Shown one piece after another: positions 31,807-39,965 of a DNA stretch of 64,000 bases (positions within the stretch are counted from its first letter, which is position 1; every line of letters starts with the position of its first letter). The stretch comes from Roseiarcus sp963824475 (GTDB lineage: Bacteria > Pseudomonadota > Alphaproteobacteria > Rhizobiales > Beijerinckiaceae). The stretch is taken from the NCBI GenBank assembly GCA_963824475.1, contig CAWGPR010000012.1, positions 620,001 to 684,000 on the forward strand. Reading direction: 5' to 3'. The position numbers were made by a program, and so were the translations under genes. Under the pieces are notes generated by a model, which worked only from the letters and a program-made list of their open reading frames with translations, did not search any database and was not told where the DNA came from.

Positions 31807-32409
31807 TAGCTCCAATTCGACATCGAAGCGGCGCGAAGGTTGGAACGAGGGAGTTGGTTGGTCCGGCCCCTTCACCTGTCCCCAGGGTCGGCGCACAGGC
31901 GTCCCAGAAACAATGACCGAGGAGGCGCGACCGTTGTAGCCGATGGGCATATGCAGCCAGTTCAGCGGCAGAGCGTTCTCCACGCCACGGAACATCATAC
32001 CGACGGCAGCGGCATGATTCCGGCTGGCGTAGAAGTCGGTGTATTCTGTCACCTCCAACGGCATGTGCAGTCGGGCGGTCGCCATCGGTACGAGGTGCGG
32101 CTCCACTATCGCCCGCCCGTTTGCCCCCTCGGCGAGAAGCTCCGTCAACTGCTGACGGAGCAAAGCCCAGACGGCTGGCCCCGCCGCCATTACCCGATTC
32201 CATGCCCGGTCGTTGAAAAGCGCACCGCCGGGCAGGATAATAGCTCCCGCCGCTTCGAGTGCGGTGACATCGAGGATCTTCGACCCAATCGCGACTCCGC
32301 ACCGTCGCGGCCCACCCTCAACCGAAAATACGCCATAGGGCAAATTGTTGAGAGGAAAGGATATGCCCGGTGCGTTCGCTTCGCCGACCCAACTCCGCAT
32401 CAGGGGCAT
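31807..32409 (-). pseudogene. fumarylacetoacetase, N-terminal half (IS-interrupted)
   Basis: 5' part of the interrupted gene: about 198 residues from MPLMRSWVGEANAPGISFPL to PSRRFDVELEL. It includes the metal-binding-side segment EYTDFYASRNHAAAVGMMFR and LPLNWLHMPIGYNGRASSVI. With the C-terminal half the original length would be about 420, normal for the family. Directly upstream and on the same strand lies the IclR gene (stop to start about 100 bp), suggesting the regulator once preceded a fumarylacetoacetase-MBL operon. Confidence 0.9.
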
Positions 32410-32510
32410 GATCAGGCTTTCGAATTGAGGTCAGTCGCAAGGGCGCCAAGCGGCGTCTGCTCGCTTGGGACTTGGCGTGGCGTCGAACTTCTTCTCAAGG
32501 CTCCGGTCGC

Positions 32511-33299
32511 TCAGCCGCCGACGAGGGCCCCCAGGCGATCACGACAGGCGAGCAACTGTGGTCCGACCGCATCGCGGTTGGTGATGAATCGACTGGTCGG
32601 AACCGGAATCGAGATCGCGTAGATTGTTCCCGTGTAGTCGCGGAAGGCGACGCCGAGCGCAGAGATTCCAAGCGAGTGTTCTTCATCGTCACATGCGATC
32701 CCCGATCGCCGAACCTCGTTCAGCTCCTTCAATAGGTCATCGATCGAGCGCGTCGCGCCATTCGCCAGACGCAGCTCTGTGCGCGCGAGACGTTTGCGGA
32801 CCTCGCTGTCGTCGAGAAGAGCTAGGCTCGCTTTGCCGTTGGCGGTGCAATGCGGCGGAAACAGTTCCCCGACCGCGGAAACGGCGCGCAGCCGGTGGCT
32901 TCCCACCACCTGATCGAGGAAGACCAGGTGGTCGCGGCGAAAGACGGCCAGATCCACAGTCTCGCCGGTCGCCTCCGCCAATTGTTTGAGATGCGGGTGA
33001 GCGACCTCAACGATGTCGATCTTGGAGTTCTGCGCAAGGGCGAGGAGCTCCGGACCGAGCCTCACCCGCGCCGTCGGCGAGGCCGACATCAGGAGACGCT
33101 CACCCACCAGGGCGTGGACGATGCGCTGAACGGTCGAGCGGGCGAGCCCGACCCGGACGGCGATCTGCCCCAAACTCAAGCCGTCCGGCTCGTCGCGCAA
33201 GGCGCGCAGGATCGCGGCGGCCCGGCTGATGACTTGTATGCCGGCGAGCCGGTCGCCTGCATCGGCGGCTTCGGAAGCGCCACTAAGATCATCGTTCAT
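32511..33299 (-). CDS. IclR-family transcriptional regulator
   Basis: 262 residues. The N-terminal winged helix (about 22-85) reads VISRAAAILRALRDEPDGLS...VGLARSTVQRIVHALVGERLL. The C-terminal effector domain (about 95-255) has GETVDLAVFRRDHLVFLDQV and PPHCTANGKASLALL. The family senses aromatic or organic acids. It is divergent from the cyclase operon and upstream of the broken fumarylacetoacetase gene, so it likely controls one or both. Intact, in contrast to the LysR gene of the island. Confidence 0.92.
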   Translation of the reverse strand: MNDDLSGASEAADAGDRLAGIQVISRAAAILRALRDEPDGLSLGQIAVRVGLARSTVQRIVHALVGERLLMSASPTARVRLGPELLALAQNSKIDIVEVAHPHLKQLAEATGETVDLAVFRRDHLVFLDQVVGSHRLRAVSAVGELFPPHCTANGKASLALLDDSEVRKRLARTELRLANGATRSIDDLLKELNEVRRSGIACDDEEHSLGISALGVAFRDYTGTIYAISIPVPTSRFITNRDAVGPQLLACRDRLGALVGG

Positions 33300-33374
33300 A
33301 TCGTCCAGCCGCCATCACGAACTTCTCCCCCGTCCACGCCTCGAATGCAAGCTCCGATCATTGACTGCTTGTCT

Positions 33375-33399
33375 TGTTCGATGATACGATTGTTTCGAG
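33375..33399. promoter_or_regulatory. possible IclR operator between divergent units
   Basis: Within the 168-bp divergent region the stretch TTGTTCGATGATACGATTG, followed by TTTCGAG, resembles PcaU/PobR-type IclR sites (GTTCGAT-based) and carries repeated TTCGA. Position between regulator and operon fits; symmetry is imperfect. Confidence 0.35.
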
Positions 33400-33467
33400 C
33401 TGCGGGACAGAAGACATCCGAGCTACGCGACACAAGGCGTCAGAGTCAAGGTAGGGAGGGATAGAGA

Positions 33468-34304
33468 GTGGTCTCCATTCGAGGCATCGAGTTCCAGTCC
33501 AATCTCGACAACGCCATGGGGCTCAAATTCTACAACCTCTCGCATCGGTGGGGCTTTCAGTGCCCGAACTGGCCCTATTTCGAAGACGTCAAGATCGAGC
33601 GCATCCACTATATGGCAAAGTCCGGCGTGTTGTCCCAAAGGATCACCACGTCGATGCACTCGACGACGCATATCGACGCGCCGGCGCATGTCGTCCAGGG
33701 CACGCCCTTCATCGACGAGGTGCCGTTGCCGCATTTCTTCGGTTCGGGGATCGTCGTCTCGCTGCCGAAGAAGAAATGGGAATCGATTACCGCGGACGAC
33801 CTTGAAAAGGCCTGCGGCGACGCCATCCGCCCGAACGACGTCCTCATCATCAACACAGGTTGGCACAGGGTCTACGAGGACGGCGACTATTTCGCCTATT
33901 GCCCCGGATTCGTGCCTTCGGCCGGTCAGTGGATGGTCGATCATCGGGTCAAGGCGGTCGGGCACGACACCCAGGCAAACGACCACCCGCTCGCGACCGC
34001 CATCGGTCCGCAGCGCAATGGCCCGCTGCTGCCGCATCTCGCCAAGGAATACAAGACATGGTCGGGGGGCCGCGACTGGGCCGACGACTTCCCCGAATGG
34101 GAGCCCGTCCATCAGATCCTGTTCAAGAACGGCATTCTCGGCATCGAGAATGTCGGCGGCGACATCGACGCGGTGACGGGCAAGCGCTGCACCTTCGCGT
34201 TCTTTCCCTGGAACTGGGACCGCGGCGACGGCTGCATCATTCGTCTGGTCGCGATCGCCAACTCCCGCGGAGACTACCGGATCGAAAGCGGGGAGAGCTT
34301 CTGA
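33468..34304 (+). CDS. cyclase-family metal hydrolase, paralogue 1
   Basis: Member of the cyclase / kynurenine-formamidase-like superfamily, zinc or manganese amidases, lactonases or dehydratases. 278 residues. The metal motif is intact: H64, H68, D70 and H74 in HSTTHIDAPAH. The late family motif GNENV-like GIENVGGDIDAVTGKRCTF is present. The start is a GTG with AGGGAGGG just upstream; ATG codon 17 (MGLKFYNLSHRWG) is the alternative. First gene of the plus-strand operon, overlapping the cupin start by one base. Substrate unknown; the partners suggest ring or ester opening of an acyl compound. Confidence 0.88.
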   Translation: MVSIRGIEFQSNLDNAMGLKFYNLSHRWGFQCPNWPYFEDVKIERIHYMAKSGVLSQRITTSMHSTTHIDAPAHVVQGTPFIDEVPLPHFFGSGIVVSLPKKKWESITADDLEKACGDAIRPNDVLIINTGWHRVYEDGDYFAYCPGFVPSAGQWMVDHRVKAVGHDTQANDHPLATAIGPQRNGPLLPHLAKEYKTWSGGRDWADDFPEWEPVHQILFKNGILGIENVGGDIDAVTGKRCTFAFFPWNWDRGDGCIIRLVAIANSRGDYRIESGESF

Positions 34305-34645
34305 TGCTGATCAAGCGTTTTGCCGAAGCGAAGCCCTACGAGGCCAAGAACCATCGCGACGTTCGCGGCCTGCGCCTGTTCGGCTTGGAGGCGGGCGGTC
34401 CCTCAAAATTCGTCGTGGGGATGTCGCATTTTCTCCCGGGCGGGGGCGCGGGGCCCGACGCCTCGCCGACCGAGAAAGTCTATGTGGTTCTGGCTGGCCG
34501 TTTGACGCTCGTCGTCGATGGCAAGGAGACGATCCTGGGCCCCAACGACAGTTGCTACATCGGCCCTAACAAATCGCGCGAGATCGTCAACCGCGGCAAC
34601 GACGTGGTCACCATGCTCGTCGTATTCAACAACCCGCAGGCGTGA
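34304..34645 (+). CDS. small cupin-domain protein, paralogue 1
   Basis: Single-domain cupin, 113 residues, starting MLIKRFAEAKPYEAKNHRDV in TGATG overlap with the cyclase stop, a sign of translational coupling. The barrel shows GMSHFLPGGGAGPDASPTEKVYVVLAGRLTLVVDGKE, with Glu in cupin motif 1 but His residues mostly absent, and motif 2 SCYIGPNKSREIVNRG. Metal binding is therefore doubtful. Likely an isomerase, a hydrolase partner or a ligand-binding protein of the pathway. Confidence 0.82.
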   Translation: MLIKRFAEAKPYEAKNHRDVRGLRLFGLEAGGPSKFVVGMSHFLPGGGAGPDASPTEKVYVVLAGRLTLVVDGKETILGPNDSCYIGPNKSREIVNRGNDVVTMLVVFNNPQA

Positions 34646-35456
34646 CGCCACGTCCGACGATGCCTGGGCGAGTGCCCCACAGTCGCTGTTCGATGTCGCG
34701 GGCAAGGTTGCGATTGTGACCGGGGCGAGCGGCGCCTTCGGAAGCGTCGCTTCGCTCGCGCTGGCCGGCGCGGGCGCGCGGCTCGTGCTCGCCGCCGGCG
34801 GGAGCGAAGGGCTCGCCGCGACCGCCGGGCGTTGCCGGGAGCTGGGCGCTGAGGTCGAGACGGTCAATCTTCGTCCCGACAGCGAGGCGCATTCCGACGC
34901 CATCGTCGCCGCGGCGGTCGCCCGTTTCGGCCGCCTCGACATTCTCGTCGTCGGTTCGGGCAAGAACATCGTGGCGAAGATCGCAGACATGAAGCCCGAG
35001 CAATTCCTGGACGTGATGAACGTCAACGTCACCCAAAGCTGGCTGATGGCGCGCGCTGCGGGCCGCCGCATGCTCGAGCAGGGTCAGGGCGGGAAGATGG
35101 TGCTGATGTCCTCCGCCCGCGGCCTGCTCGGCCATCCTGCGGGATACAGCGCCTATTGCGCGTCGAAATCGGCGATCAACGGTGTCACCAGGGCGCTCGG
35201 CTGCGAATGGGGGCACGCGGGAATCACGGTGAATGCGATCGCCCCCACCGTGTTCCGCTCGGTGCTCACCGCCTGGATGTTCGAAGACAACGATCGCGCC
35301 AACCAAGTGAGGAAGGGATTCCTGTCGCGCGTGCCGGCGGGCCGTCTCGGCGAGCCCGAGGATCTGGCGGGGCCGTTGCTGTTCCTCGCCTCGAAGGCCT
35401 CCGACTTTTACACGGGCCACATCCTCTACGCCGACGGCGGCTACACGGCAGGGTGA
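34518..35456 (+). CDS. short-chain dehydrogenase/reductase, start unresolved
   Basis: Classical SDR oxidising or reducing a hydroxy/keto group with NAD(P). The domain begins near SLFDVAGKVAIVTGASGAFG (about 34681) and has TGASGAFG, a serine in VLMSSARGLLG, catalytic YCASK and the C-terminal LFLASKASDFYTGHILYADG. From comparison with the paralogue at 42175-42978 the start should be near 34645. The only in-frame ATG, however, is 34518, inside the cupin gene, and a GTG overlapping the cupin stop is out of frame. The N-terminus may thus carry a frameshift or use a rare start codon. Coordinates give the longest frame. Confidence 0.75.
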   Translation: MARRRSWAPTTVATSALTNRARSSTAATTWSPCSSYSTTRRRDATSDDAWASAPQSLFDVAGKVAIVTGASGAFGSVASLALAGAGARLVLAAGGSEGLAATAGRCRELGAEVETVNLRPDSEAHSDAIVAAAVARFGRLDILVVGSGKNIVAKIADMKPEQFLDVMNVNVTQSWLMARAAGRRMLEQGQGGKMVLMSSARGLLGHPAGYSAYCASKSAINGVTRALGCEWGHAGITVNAIAPTVFRSVLTAWMFEDNDRANQVRKGFLSRVPAGRLGEPEDLAGPLLFLASKASDFYTGHILYADGGYTAG

Positions 35457-35468
35457 GGCGCTGCGCGC

Positions 35469-37328
35469 ATGGAACGGATCGCCATCGTCGGCGCCGGGCT
35501 CATGGGCCACGGCATAGCCCAGGTCTTCGCCGTCGCGGGATGCCCGGTGAAGGTTTATGATCCCGAGGCCAGCCGTCTCGCAACGCTGCGCGAGCGCATC
35601 CGCGCCAACCTGACCGATCTCGGCCTCGATCCCGACGCGGCCGCCAGGGTGCAACCGTGCGACGCGCTCGAGGGGGCGGTCGCCGGCGCGGACATCGTGT
35701 TCGAGGCCGCGCCGGAAAAGCTCACCCTCAAACAATCCCTGTTCGCTGCGCTGGAGCGTTTCGCATCACGCGACGCCGTGCTCGCCTCCAACACTTCCGT
35801 GATCCCAATCGGCGCGATCGCCGCGTCCGTCACGACCCGGGACCGCGTGGTCGGCGCGCATTGGTGGAATCCGCCCTATCTCGTGCCGCTCGTCGAGGTG
35901 ATCGAAACCGAAGGCACCGCGCCGACGACGGTCGCCGCGATGATCGCGCTGCTCGAACGCGTCGGCAAGATTCCGGTTCATGTCCGCAAGGACGTACCCG
36001 GGTTCGTCGGCAATCGGCTGCAACACGCGCTTTGGCGCGAAGCCATCGCGCTGGTGCAGGAGGGCGTGTGCGACGCGCGCACGATCGACACCGTCGTTAA
36101 GTCGGGATTCGGCCGCCGGTTGGCGGTGCAGGGGCCCCTCGAGACGGCCGATCTCGTCGGCCTTGATCTCACGCTCGACATTCACGAGAACGTGCTGCCC
36201 CACCTCGACCGCACGCCGGGCCCGCTGCCGCGCCTCGCCGCGCTCGTTGAGGCAGGGAAGCTCGGGATGAAGACGGGCGAAGGTTTCCGCACCTGGACGC
36301 CGGACGAAATAAAGGAACTGCGCGCGCGGACCCTGGCGCATCTCAAGACGATGGCGCAAGCGGATCGCGGCGCCCGACAATCGCGGGGAGGCATGGCCAA
36401 GTCGAACAAGATCATCATCACCTGCGCCGTCGCCGGCGGGATTCATACGCCGACGATGTCGGGCGCGCTGCCCTATCGCCCCGAGGACATCGCGCGTCAG
36501 GCGGTCGACGCCGCCGAGGCCGGCGCGGCCATCCTCCATCTGCATGCGCGCGATCCGGAAACCGGCCGCCCGACCCCGGATCCGGCGGTGTTCATGCAGT
36601 TCCTGCCGGTCATCAAGCAAAGCTGCGACGCGGTCATCAACGTGACGACCGGCGGCTGGCTCAACATGACGGTCGAGCAGCGTCTCGCCGCGCCGCTCGT
36701 CGCCCGGCCCGAGATGTGCTCGCTCAACATGGGGTCGATGAACTTCGGCATCTTCCCGCTCGCCGACCGCTACAAGGACTGGCGGTTCGACTGGGAGGAG
36801 ACCTATCTGCGCGGCACCGACGATTTCATCTTCCGCAACACGTTCCGCGACATCGAGCGCATTCTCAAGATGCTCGGCGAAGAGCACGGCGCGCGCTTCG
36901 AGCACGAGTGCTACGATGTCGGCCATCTCTACAATCTCGCGCATTTCCTCGATCGCGGCCTGATCAAGCCGCCGTTCTTCGTGCAGCTCATATTCGGCAT
37001 TCTCGGCGGCATCGGCCCCGACATGCGCAACCTGATCTTCATGAAGGAGACGGCGGACCGTCTGTTTGGCGACGACTATCAATGGTCGGTGCTCGCCGCG
37101 GGGCGCTTCCAGGTCTCCTTTGCGACGCAGGCCGCGATGATGGGCGGCAATCTCAGGGTGGGCCTCGAAGATTCGCTCTACATCGGGCGCGGGCGGCTCG
37201 CCGAAAGCAACGCCGATCAGGTGCGCAAGATCCGCCAGATCGTCGAGTTGCTGGGCTACGAAATCGCCACGCCCGCTGAGGCGCGCGCGGCGCTTAAGCT
37301 CAAAGGCGGCGACCGGGTTGGCTTCTAG
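35469..37328 (+). CDS. 3-hydroxyacyl-CoA dehydrogenase / BKACE fusion
   Basis: One open frame of 619 residues joining two enzymes. Residues 1-308 are a 3-hydroxyacyl-CoA dehydrogenase-like protein (Rossmann GAGLMGHGIAQVFA; SNTSVIPIGAIA; HWWNPPYLVPLVEVI; VPGFVGNRLQHAL; GLDLTLDIHENV). Residues 309-619 are a beta-keto acid cleavage enzyme (BKACE/DUF849: ITCAVAGGIHTPTMSGALPY, AAILHLHARDPETGRPT, NVTTGG, CSLNMGSMNFG, GGNLRVGLEDSLYIGRG). BKACE enzymes cleave a beta-keto acid with acetyl-CoA. GGGGAGGC directly precedes ATG 36393, so BKACE may also be made alone. The combination resembles carnitine degradation, where dehydrogenase and cleavage enzyme act in series, but the substrate here is unproven. 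Confidence 0.88.
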   Translation: MERIAIVGAGLMGHGIAQVFAVAGCPVKVYDPEASRLATLRERIRANLTDLGLDPDAAARVQPCDALEGAVAGADIVFEAAPEKLTLKQSLFAALERFASRDAVLASNTSVIPIGAIAASVTTRDRVVGAHWWNPPYLVPLVEVIETEGTAPTTVAAMIALLERVGKIPVHVRKDVPGFVGNRLQHALWREAIALVQEGVCDARTIDTVVKSGFGRRLAVQGPLETADLVGLDLTLDIHENVLPHLDRTPGPLPRLAALVEAGKLGMKTGEGFRTWTPDEIKELRARTLAHLKTMAQADRGARQSRGGMAKSNKIIITCAVAGGIHTPTMSGALPYRPEDIARQAVDAAEAGAAILHLHARDPETGRPTPDPAVFMQFLPVIKQSCDAVINVTTGGWLNMTVEQRLAAPLVARPEMCSLNMGSMNFGIFPLADRYKDWRFDWEETYLRGTDDFIFRNTFRDIERILKMLGEEHGARFEHECYDVGHLYNLAHFLDRGLIKPPFFVQLIFGILGGIGPDMRNLIFMKETADRLFGDDYQWSVLAAGRFQVSFATQAAMMGGNLRVGLEDSLYIGRGRLAESNADQVRKIRQIVELLGYEIATPAEARAALKLKGGDRVGF

Positions 37329-37440
37329 CAGGATGTTGAAAAGCTCATTTCCGCCGCAGTTTGATTCCGTTCCGGACTCCGTTGGATTCCGCTGTGTTCA
37401 CGGTTTCGACCCCGCGCGACGGACTTTTTCAACACCCTGC
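37328..37440. repeat. MITE-like element after the BKACE stop
   Basis: A 113-bp element with inverted ends GCAGGATGTTGAAAA and TTTTTCAACACCCTGC, flanked by TA (37326-37327 and 37441-37442) within CTAG, like the IS630 elements nearby. It has no ORF. The BKACE stop TAG consists of the flanking TA and the first base of the element, and the same TAG is restored by the other flank. Confidence 0.75.
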
Positions 37441-37480
37441 TAGGGGTTGCGGCGCATGCGCGCCGGGAGGAAGGACGAGC

Positions 37481-38023
37481 ATGGCGCCGACGTTTCGCTG
37501 CGTTGTCACCGGGTTGGATGCAAGAGGACGTTCGATCGTCGTCAAGGACGAGCGCATCGCCGAGAGGACGCTCGGCAACCTCAACTTCTTCCGAACCGCC
37601 GCGACGGGCGCGGCGGGCGGCGACGTTGCCGCGGCGGCGTTTCCGTTCTATCGCCCTCCGGGCGAGACTCTGCTCCGTATTTTTCGACTGCCGCCTCCCG
37701 ATCCGAACGCGCCGCCGGAAGCGCTCGCGGAAATCTCAAAAGAGTTCTTCGCCGAGGCCGGCGCCGCCTCCGCCAGGGTGGAAGCCGGCCGCCACCCGCT
37801 GATGCACAGGACGCCGACGACCGATTATATCGTGCTGCTCTCCGGACGCGTGTCGCTGCTTCTCGACGAGGGCGATCCGATCGCCCTCGAACCTTTCGAC
37901 GCGGTGGTCCAGCGCGCCACCAATCACGCCTGGGTGGTGACGGGGGCCGAGCCAGCGACGCTCGTCGCCGTCATGGTCGGGCAGGCCGGTCCGCCGCCGC
38001 TTCGCGAGCAGGCGGCGCGATGA
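37481..38023 (+). CDS. cupin-domain protein, paralogue 2
   Basis: 180 residues starting MAPTFRCVVTGLDARGRSIV, with GGGAGGAAGG upstream; the 40 open codons before it overlap the MITE and are rejected. The N-terminal half contains a strand-rich segment with IVVKDERIAERTLGNLNFFR. The C-terminal half is a cupin barrel: HRTPTTDYIVLLSGRVSLLL, DEGDPIALEPFDAVVQRATN. This resembles cupins found with catabolic hydrolases. It overlaps the CocE-like gene start by four bases. Function unknown. Confidence 0.78.
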   Translation: MAPTFRCVVTGLDARGRSIVVKDERIAERTLGNLNFFRTAATGAAGGDVAAAAFPFYRPPGETLLRIFRLPPPDPNAPPEALAEISKEFFAEAGAASARVEAGRHPLMHRTPTTDYIVLLSGRVSLLLDEGDPIALEPFDAVVQRATNHAWVVTGAEPATLVAVMVGQAGPPPLREQAAR

Positions 38024-39831
38024 GCGGCCCGGGCATTCCCGGCGGCGGCCCGTTCGACGCGGGCAATCTTCCGCCTTCGACTTACGACCGCGCGCCGGAA
38101 TACGAGACCATCATCCGCGAGCGCGACGTCATCGCGCCGATGCGCGATGGCCTCGAGCTTGTGGTCGACGTCTATCGACCCGAGGGCGCGGGGCCGCTGC
38201 CGACGCTGCTCGCCTTCGGCGCGCACAGCAAGGAGATCCAGGGGCCTGACCTGCCGACGACCTTTCCCGCGCAGCCCGCCTGGTCGGCGCTGTGGGTGGG
38301 CCACATGGAGGCGGGCGACACGCGCTTCTTCGTCTCGCGCGGCTATGTCCATGTCGTCGGCTCGCCGCGCGGCTTCGGCAAATCGGAGAATCGCGGGTCG
38401 CGCGAATGGGACAGCTACGATCTCATCCAATGGATCGCAGCGCAGCCCTGGTGCAACGCCGATGTCGGCATGGTCGGCATCGGCGCCTTCGCCGCAGAGC
38501 AGTTCAACGCCGCCAAGCAGCGGCCTCCGCATCTGAAGGCGATCTTTCCCTACGACCCGCGCGGCGCCTTCGGTCCGATGGGGGGATTTCGCGAGGACTA
38601 TCCTGGCGGCGTCATGCACGCTTTCCGCTACCTGCAGGATCATTTCTCCAGCGCCCATCTGACCAAGGGTCGGCCGGTCGCGCTGTCGCCTGAGAAGGAG
38701 GCGCTGTGGCGGCTGGCGATGGCGAACCCGGACTATGCGATGTACCCGCATCTCTACAACGTGCTCACGATGAAGGGTCAGCACATGCCGCGGGTATTCG
38801 ACGCGCTGATTTCGCCGTGGGATCGCGAGGAGACCGCAGCCGCCGCCGAGCGCGACATCAAGGGAATTGAGACGCCCGTCTACACCGGCGCGGGATGGTA
38901 CGGCTACACCTACAAGACGCACCTGTCGGGCGCACAGAACTACTTCGAGCTGCTCAGGGCGCCGAAGAAGCTCATCTTCATGGGGCCCGCGCATCCCGAC
39001 CGCCCCTTGCGCGCGCTGCGCCAGGAGATGCTGCGCTGGTACGATCACTGGCTGAAGGGGATCAACACGGGCATCCTCGAGGAGCCGCCGGTCAAATATT
39101 GGGTCATGGGCGCCAATGAATGGCGCGAGGCCCCCAATTGGCCGCTTCCCCAGACGAAGTGGACGCCGCTCTACCTCAACAGCTGGGAGAGGCTGAGCGC
39201 CCAGCCCTGCTTGCCCTCGAGCAACGACGAATTCACGCCCCCCGACAGTTTCGTGCAGATGCCGCCGACCCAGACCGGCAAGATCCAGGGACTGCGGTAT
39301 CTCAGCGAGCCGCTCGGGGCGGACGTGCTCGTCGCGGGCCCGATCGTCCTCACGCTCTACGCGGAGATCGACCAGGACGACGACAACTGGATCGTCGCCC
39401 TCACGGACGTCGGGCCGGACGAAGGCGTGCGGACGGCGCGCGAGGGCGAACGCGAGATCAGCCGCGATCTGCCGGAGCGCGAACTGACGCGCGGCTGGCT
39501 CAAGGCTTCGCATCGCGCGCTCGATCCGGAGCGGTCGCGGCCCTGGAGGCCATGGCACCGCCTGACGCGGGAGGCGCAAAAGCCGATCGTTCCGAGAGAG
39601 ATCAACGAATACGTGATCGAGATTCTGGCGACGGCCAATCTGTTCAAGCGCGGTCATCGCATCTGTGTCGAGATCGCCAGCCTCGATCTGCCGACCGGGG
39701 TCAGCGGAACGACCAACGTGGAATATATCCCTTATCATGTGTGCTCGAGCCGGACGACGCTGCACAAGGTCCATCACAGCGTGAAGCATCCCTCGCATTT
39801 GCTGCTGCCCGTCATTCCGGATTGCGGCTAG
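38020..39831 (+). CDS. CocE/NonD-family protein lacking the nucleophile Ser
   Basis: Homologue of cocaine esterase and glutaryl-7-ACA acylase type X-Pro-dipeptidyl peptidases, 603 residues. It has the alpha/beta-hydrolase core (DVIAPMRDGLELVVDVYRPE, GYVHVVGSPRGFGKSENRG), the helical cap and the C-terminal jelly roll (LSEPLGADVLVAGPIVLTLYAEIDQDDDNW). At the nucleophile elbow, where the family has GxSxxG (usually GISYGG), this protein has GIGAFA at residues 153-158, with Gly in place of Ser. Classical serine catalysis is thus not possible. It may be inactive, bind ligand only, or have changed chemistry. The frame is intact over 1.8 kb, so it is not obviously a pseudogene. Confidence 0.85.
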   Translation: MSGPGIPGGGPFDAGNLPPSTYDRAPEYETIIRERDVIAPMRDGLELVVDVYRPEGAGPLPTLLAFGAHSKEIQGPDLPTTFPAQPAWSALWVGHMEAGDTRFFVSRGYVHVVGSPRGFGKSENRGSREWDSYDLIQWIAAQPWCNADVGMVGIGAFAAEQFNAAKQRPPHLKAIFPYDPRGAFGPMGGFREDYPGGVMHAFRYLQDHFSSAHLTKGRPVALSPEKEALWRLAMANPDYAMYPHLYNVLTMKGQHMPRVFDALISPWDREETAAAAERDIKGIETPVYTGAGWYGYTYKTHLSGAQNYFELLRAPKKLIFMGPAHPDRPLRALRQEMLRWYDHWLKGINTGILEEPPVKYWVMGANEWREAPNWPLPQTKWTPLYLNSWERLSAQPCLPSSNDEFTPPDSFVQMPPTQTGKIQGLRYLSEPLGADVLVAGPIVLTLYAEIDQDDDNWIVALTDVGPDEGVRTAREGEREISRDLPERELTRGWLKASHRALDPERSRPWRPWHRLTREAQKPIVPREINEYVIEILATANLFKRGHRICVEIASLDLPTGVSGTTNVEYIPYHVCSSRTTLHKVHHSVKHPSHLLLPVIPDCG

Positions 39832-39965
39832 CTCTTTGGGCCATGCCGAGCGCGAATGGCGATTTCCATACTTTGCGTTTGTCCGGAGCCCTCCGATGAG
39901 ACTAGCTGATTGCCGCGCGGATGAAGGCGTCGACGTCGAGACGAGCGCCGAAGGAGAGCATTGAA

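Noticed and set aside
35469..37328. Direct assignment of the fusion to L-carnitine degradation
   Set aside because: The enzyme families match, but no carnitine-specific transporter or betainyl-CoA thioesterase is present, and the neighbours point to other substrates; kept only as a comparison.
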